Positions 60,633 to 64,000 of a stretch of 64,000 nt of DNA are shown in pieces (within the stretch, counting starts at the first letter, position 1; every line of letters starts with the position of its first letter). The notes under the pieces were generated by a model, which was given only the letters and a program-made list of their open reading frames with translations, made no database searches and was not told where the DNA came from. Source of the stretch: Hydractinia echinata (lineage: Eukaryota; Cnidaria; Hydrozoa; Anthoathecata; Hydractiniidae); contig JASGCC010000066.1 in the NCBI GenBank assembly GCA_030067915.1, positions 434,001 through 498,000 of the forward strand, given 5' to 3'. The translations under genes were made by a program, and so were the position numbers.

Positions 60633-63600
60633 ATGGGTTCTGTTGATGTAGAAACTATTGTTTTGAATGGCGAGAATGTGCACCAGAAGCTTGGAGCAAG
60701 GGAAAGTGTAAATAAACTTCATGACTTAGTTCATAAACTGGAAGAGGAGAATGATCTGCCTTCTCCTAAAAAACATGAGAATGGGTTTGCAGAACATTTT
60801 GAGAGTAATAACTCCGTTAGCCATGACGAAAACATGAACAATAATGATCGTTGCTCCTTGGAAAATGTTGGACCAGTTCAAGAGTTTGAATTTGACACTG
60901 ACCTCGATTCTGAAGATAGTTGGTAAGTTGGTCTATTCCACTACTGTTTCTTCTTTTCTATTACTTTAAAAAAAAAATCTACATGGAAGAATTTTTTTGT
61001 TGGAAGCATAAGTTAGAGGTTTAATGACAATTTTTTATGCCTTCATAGCAATATTTGAGATTAAAAGTCAATTTTATTGGCTTTTAAACATGCCGAAATT
61101 GTATTTTAAAACTTCAGATGTTTCTTAGGATACATTTATGTCAATTTAAAAGAAAGATTTTTTGAAAAAAGAAAGGTATACTTCTGTGGATAGATATTTT
61201 TACTATATTGCTTGATAGCACAGGCTTTTTCAGGAACATTTTTGCACATGTGCAGCAAAAAGCACATTTAAGTGATTTGGGTGTGCTCTCTGGTGTGCAG
61301 CATTGGCGAATGTTTAAAAATTTTTAAATTTTGCACGTGCTGTCAATAGCATGCCTTGATCAATTTGTATGTGTGCAGAGTATGCCCATGCCATTACATG
61401 CCTCCTCCTGATAAAGCCTGATAACAAACTTTGAATATGTCCACATCTTTTCTTTTGAAGATCCAAGTTTATGTGTATCATCATTACATATTTTAGGTTA
61501 TTTGAATCTCCTAAGAAATTCCAAACACCTGGTCCATCAAGAAGTCCAGAAAAATGGCTTAAAGATGATACTTCAACACCTGAACTGATGAGAGTTCGAG
61601 GATCGTTGTCAGCTAAGTTAGAAGTTATCGCTATTGAAAGCCGAAAAGGTTTGTATTCAAATAAAATATAATTTTAATACAGCTGTTCGTTATGCATGTA
61701 TAAGCAGTTTTATTGTGTGTAGTAAAATAGTTTTTTTCTCTCTATATATATTTTAATTCTTACGCAGGTCAGTATCACAAATTATCCAATCGTAAAAACA
61801 GTGGCGAGGTTAGACGAATTTCTAAACAAAATAAGTTTGGTAGTATGAACAGTGTGCTCAGCCTTGACTGGGATTACGACGAAGGTAAAAAAACACATTT
61901 TTTTTTAATAAAAAATTTTCATAAACTAAAAGGGAGACCTTAAACTGCACTCTTACATACTGTATTTTGCACCAATATTTTAACCATGGTTCTAGCAATA
62001 CATATCAGGTTTGGGTTGAGTCATTTTTTTTGAGGCTTTATACAGTCCTTTTATTCAGATTTGTCTGATGAAAGAATCACTAATGTCTCTTGCCCAACCC
62101 AAAGCTGAAAAATTATTGCTTTCTCAAAATGGATTTACTAAACTTTAAAGCTTTTTTGTATTTGATAAAACTTGTTAATGCATTTTAAAGTTATTCTTTC
62201 CTTGTTATAAGTTATAACGAAAAGGCAGAGGAAGAAGCACCACTACATGCATGAATGTCATCATTAATATTGTAAAATGTTGTTCTTCTTAGCCAAAAAC
62301 CGTTCGAATTCGTTTAACAGGACTAACTTGTCAAGTAAGTTATTCTAACTAACTCGACTAAACTGTTTTCAGAGGGTATAAATCTATGCGCTGACTTTAT
62401 GGAAGTTGTTTGACTTGCTCAGAGTAGAGTAATTATGCATGGAATTATATCCCTTCTTAATTTTTTTGTTATTCTAACATGTTTATATAGTCATAAAAAT
62501 TAAATGAAACTCATAATTATCGTCATGCATAGAACAGTATATACTAATGCATTGCTAAATGATTCTAATTGTCAACTTTAAACTTAATTAGATGTTGTTA
62601 GTTTGATGCATGCATGTTAAATTTCAGGTTTTTATTAAATAGCATATCTTGGGGACGAACATGGCATAATCAGAAACATTAATACGTGGAATTAAACATT
62701 TAATAAAATTTAGCATTTTCATATGTATTTATACATACAGTAAATAATCAAAAAAGCCCCAAATTTTGGAAAGCCAACCCTCTCAAGTGAATTCCAGGAT
62801 TAATAAAAAATTCTAAAATGTGAATCAATAAGTCTCCAGGCTGAAATACTCACCACTCCCCCTCCCCTCCCCCTTCGCCGTCCTTCCATCTATCAACTAC
62901 ACACCTTCAGAGACTAAAATGATTTTGTAAATTATACTTGCCTTTTTGATTATTTACGGGAGAATTATGTTCAACACACTATCACAAACTTCCACATTTT
63001 ATATAAATGTTGTATTTTTAAAAATAACTTAAAATGCACCATGTCTTTTTGTGTATAAGTAAGAATGTCTATGACATATTGTCATCGTTTAAGATGTGTT
63101 TTCACTTTGAAAAGTCAACTATCAACTGTCAATGCATTGTTAACATCCGTTTAACAGCATATGTATTTGACTGATAGGCTGGATTGATTTATGCAGGTGG
63201 AAACCTAAAATTAAAAACTAATCGACAGAAGGATCTCCATTGCACGTTTACTTTTTTAATTGTGAATGTTTTCAGATGATGAACTATCTATCGGTTCAGA
63301 ACATGTTAGCCTTGAAGACGTAACAAACCATTATCGACCAGAAGATGACTATGATTCAGACCCAGAACCTCGTGCCTATCATGATATGCCACCTCAAATA
63401 GGTTTAGTATTATTGCCCACCTTGTTTTGCGTCCTTTCCCATTACAAACCCTTTACCTACTCTTTTGTCAGACCAAAAGAAATGTGAACATTCTCTTTAT
63501 ATTATTCTCACCAGTATTTTATGTTACCGTTATGCTACTTTGAATGATCTTTTTAATATATTATATAATGATAAAAATTTTTATTTAGGTATTCATTTTT

Positions 63601-63770
63601 AACTTTTCTTCATTCCTTAGCGTCGCAATTACTGAATCTTAGCAGAGACCGACATGCGTGGACAGATCCTGGCCGTAAAACGAAAGCTGATGCGTCGGTT
63701 GAACGGACGTTTTCACTTGATTGGAGCGATGATGAAGAATTACATCCAATGCAAATCGATTTTAATAAAT
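60633..63770 (+). CDS. SLAIN-family microtubule plus-end protein, N-terminal part (continues beyond window)
   Basis: Microtubule plus-end factor working with EB and CLASP/ch-TOG proteins (family knowledge). Exons: 60633-60922, 61497-61648, 61768-61884, 62294-62335, 63276-63401, 63621-63770, with donor GTAAGC at 63771 leading to exons outside the window. About 292 codons seen. The N-terminal short coiled coil VNKLHDLVHKLEEEN matches SLAIN2 VRKLQELVKKLEKQN. An acidic stretch ends SEDSWLFESPKK (human ESWLYSSPKK). Then SPEKWL and RGSLSAKLEVI (human SLIHKLDQT). Two later exons carry a repeated acidic-tryptophan motif (SLDWDYDE, FSLDWSDDEE). Serine-rich, low complexity elsewhere, as in the family. 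The start is the first ATG after an in-frame stop. Confidence 0.78.
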
Positions 63771-64000
63771 GTAAGCATAAAGCTTGTGTTGCCGGTTTTC
63801 TTTCTGTTGTGTTTTAGGTTCTTTTAACCGATATATGAATTGTCATGACATTTTGTGACCTTTGACGAATTTTGCAATCTCCGTAATGAATAAGATTTGA
63901 CAAACTTTGGCACAGTAAGTAGAAATACAATCTAAATATTCGTCACCAAACGTTCCTTTATGTTGTGTCAGGAATGATATTAAAAAATGGGAAAGCTTAG

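Overview
The window is a piece of an animal nuclear genome. It is AT-rich, has dense introns with GT-AG borders, and is crowded with transposons. The gene set (HMMR, SMC1, a counting-factor-D-type cysteine protease, a Ctr copper transporter, SLAIN) is metazoan. The small introns, AT-rich intergenic DNA and repeat repertoire (Helitron-like, pogo-like MITEs, CR1/L2-type LINEs, Penelope remnant, tRNA-headed SINEs) suggest an early-branching invertebrate, most likely a hydrozoan cnidarian. That placement is inference: nothing in the window proves the species. All genes below were assembled exon by exon from reading frame, splice sites, phase and family motifs.

Layout. (1) 70-6477 (+): 3' part of HMMR/RHAMM, 21 exons, start outside the window. 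(2) 10324-8227 (-): a small predicted membrane-anchored cysteine-rich protein of three exons. (3) 18730-11220 (-): a nine-exon papain-family protease of the counting-factor-associated-protein-D type, complete except for an apparent 1-base frameshift in exon 3. (4) 19029-22007: a Mutator-like DNA transposon with a 9-bp target duplication, a decayed ZSWIM-like ORF and a large array of its own terminal motif, with further elements nested inside. (5) 22649-23719: an inverted-repeat element; 24243-24540: a tRNA-headed SINE. (6) 24618-50817 (+): SMC1, the cohesin ATPase, 37 exons, about 1229 aa. Its 13.7-kb first intron holds two CR1/L2-type LINEs (25.7-29.5 kb minus, 32.3-35.9 kb plus), a truncated third copy, a Penelope-like remnant and a Helitron-like end. 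(7) 52224-51301 (-): a Ctr/SLC31 copper transporter, three exons, 166 aa, tail-to-tail with SMC1. (8) 52.2-60.6 kb: gene-poor, with several foldback or TIR elements. (9) 60633 to beyond 63770 (+): the 5' part of a SLAIN-family microtubule plus-end protein.

How the genes relate. HMMR (spindle and centrosome), SMC1 (sister-chromatid cohesion) and SLAIN (microtubule growth) are all cell-division proteins, but they are ordinary single genes spaced by transposons and no operon is implied. The divergent spacer between the protease and SMC1 (5.9 kb) is mostly transposon sequence. I found no CRISPR array, prokaryotic operon or obviously new multi-gene system. The most unusual structures are the MULE with its amplified terminal-motif array, the small cysteine-rich membrane protein, the degenerate 2A-like motif in the LINE, and several intronic hairpins.
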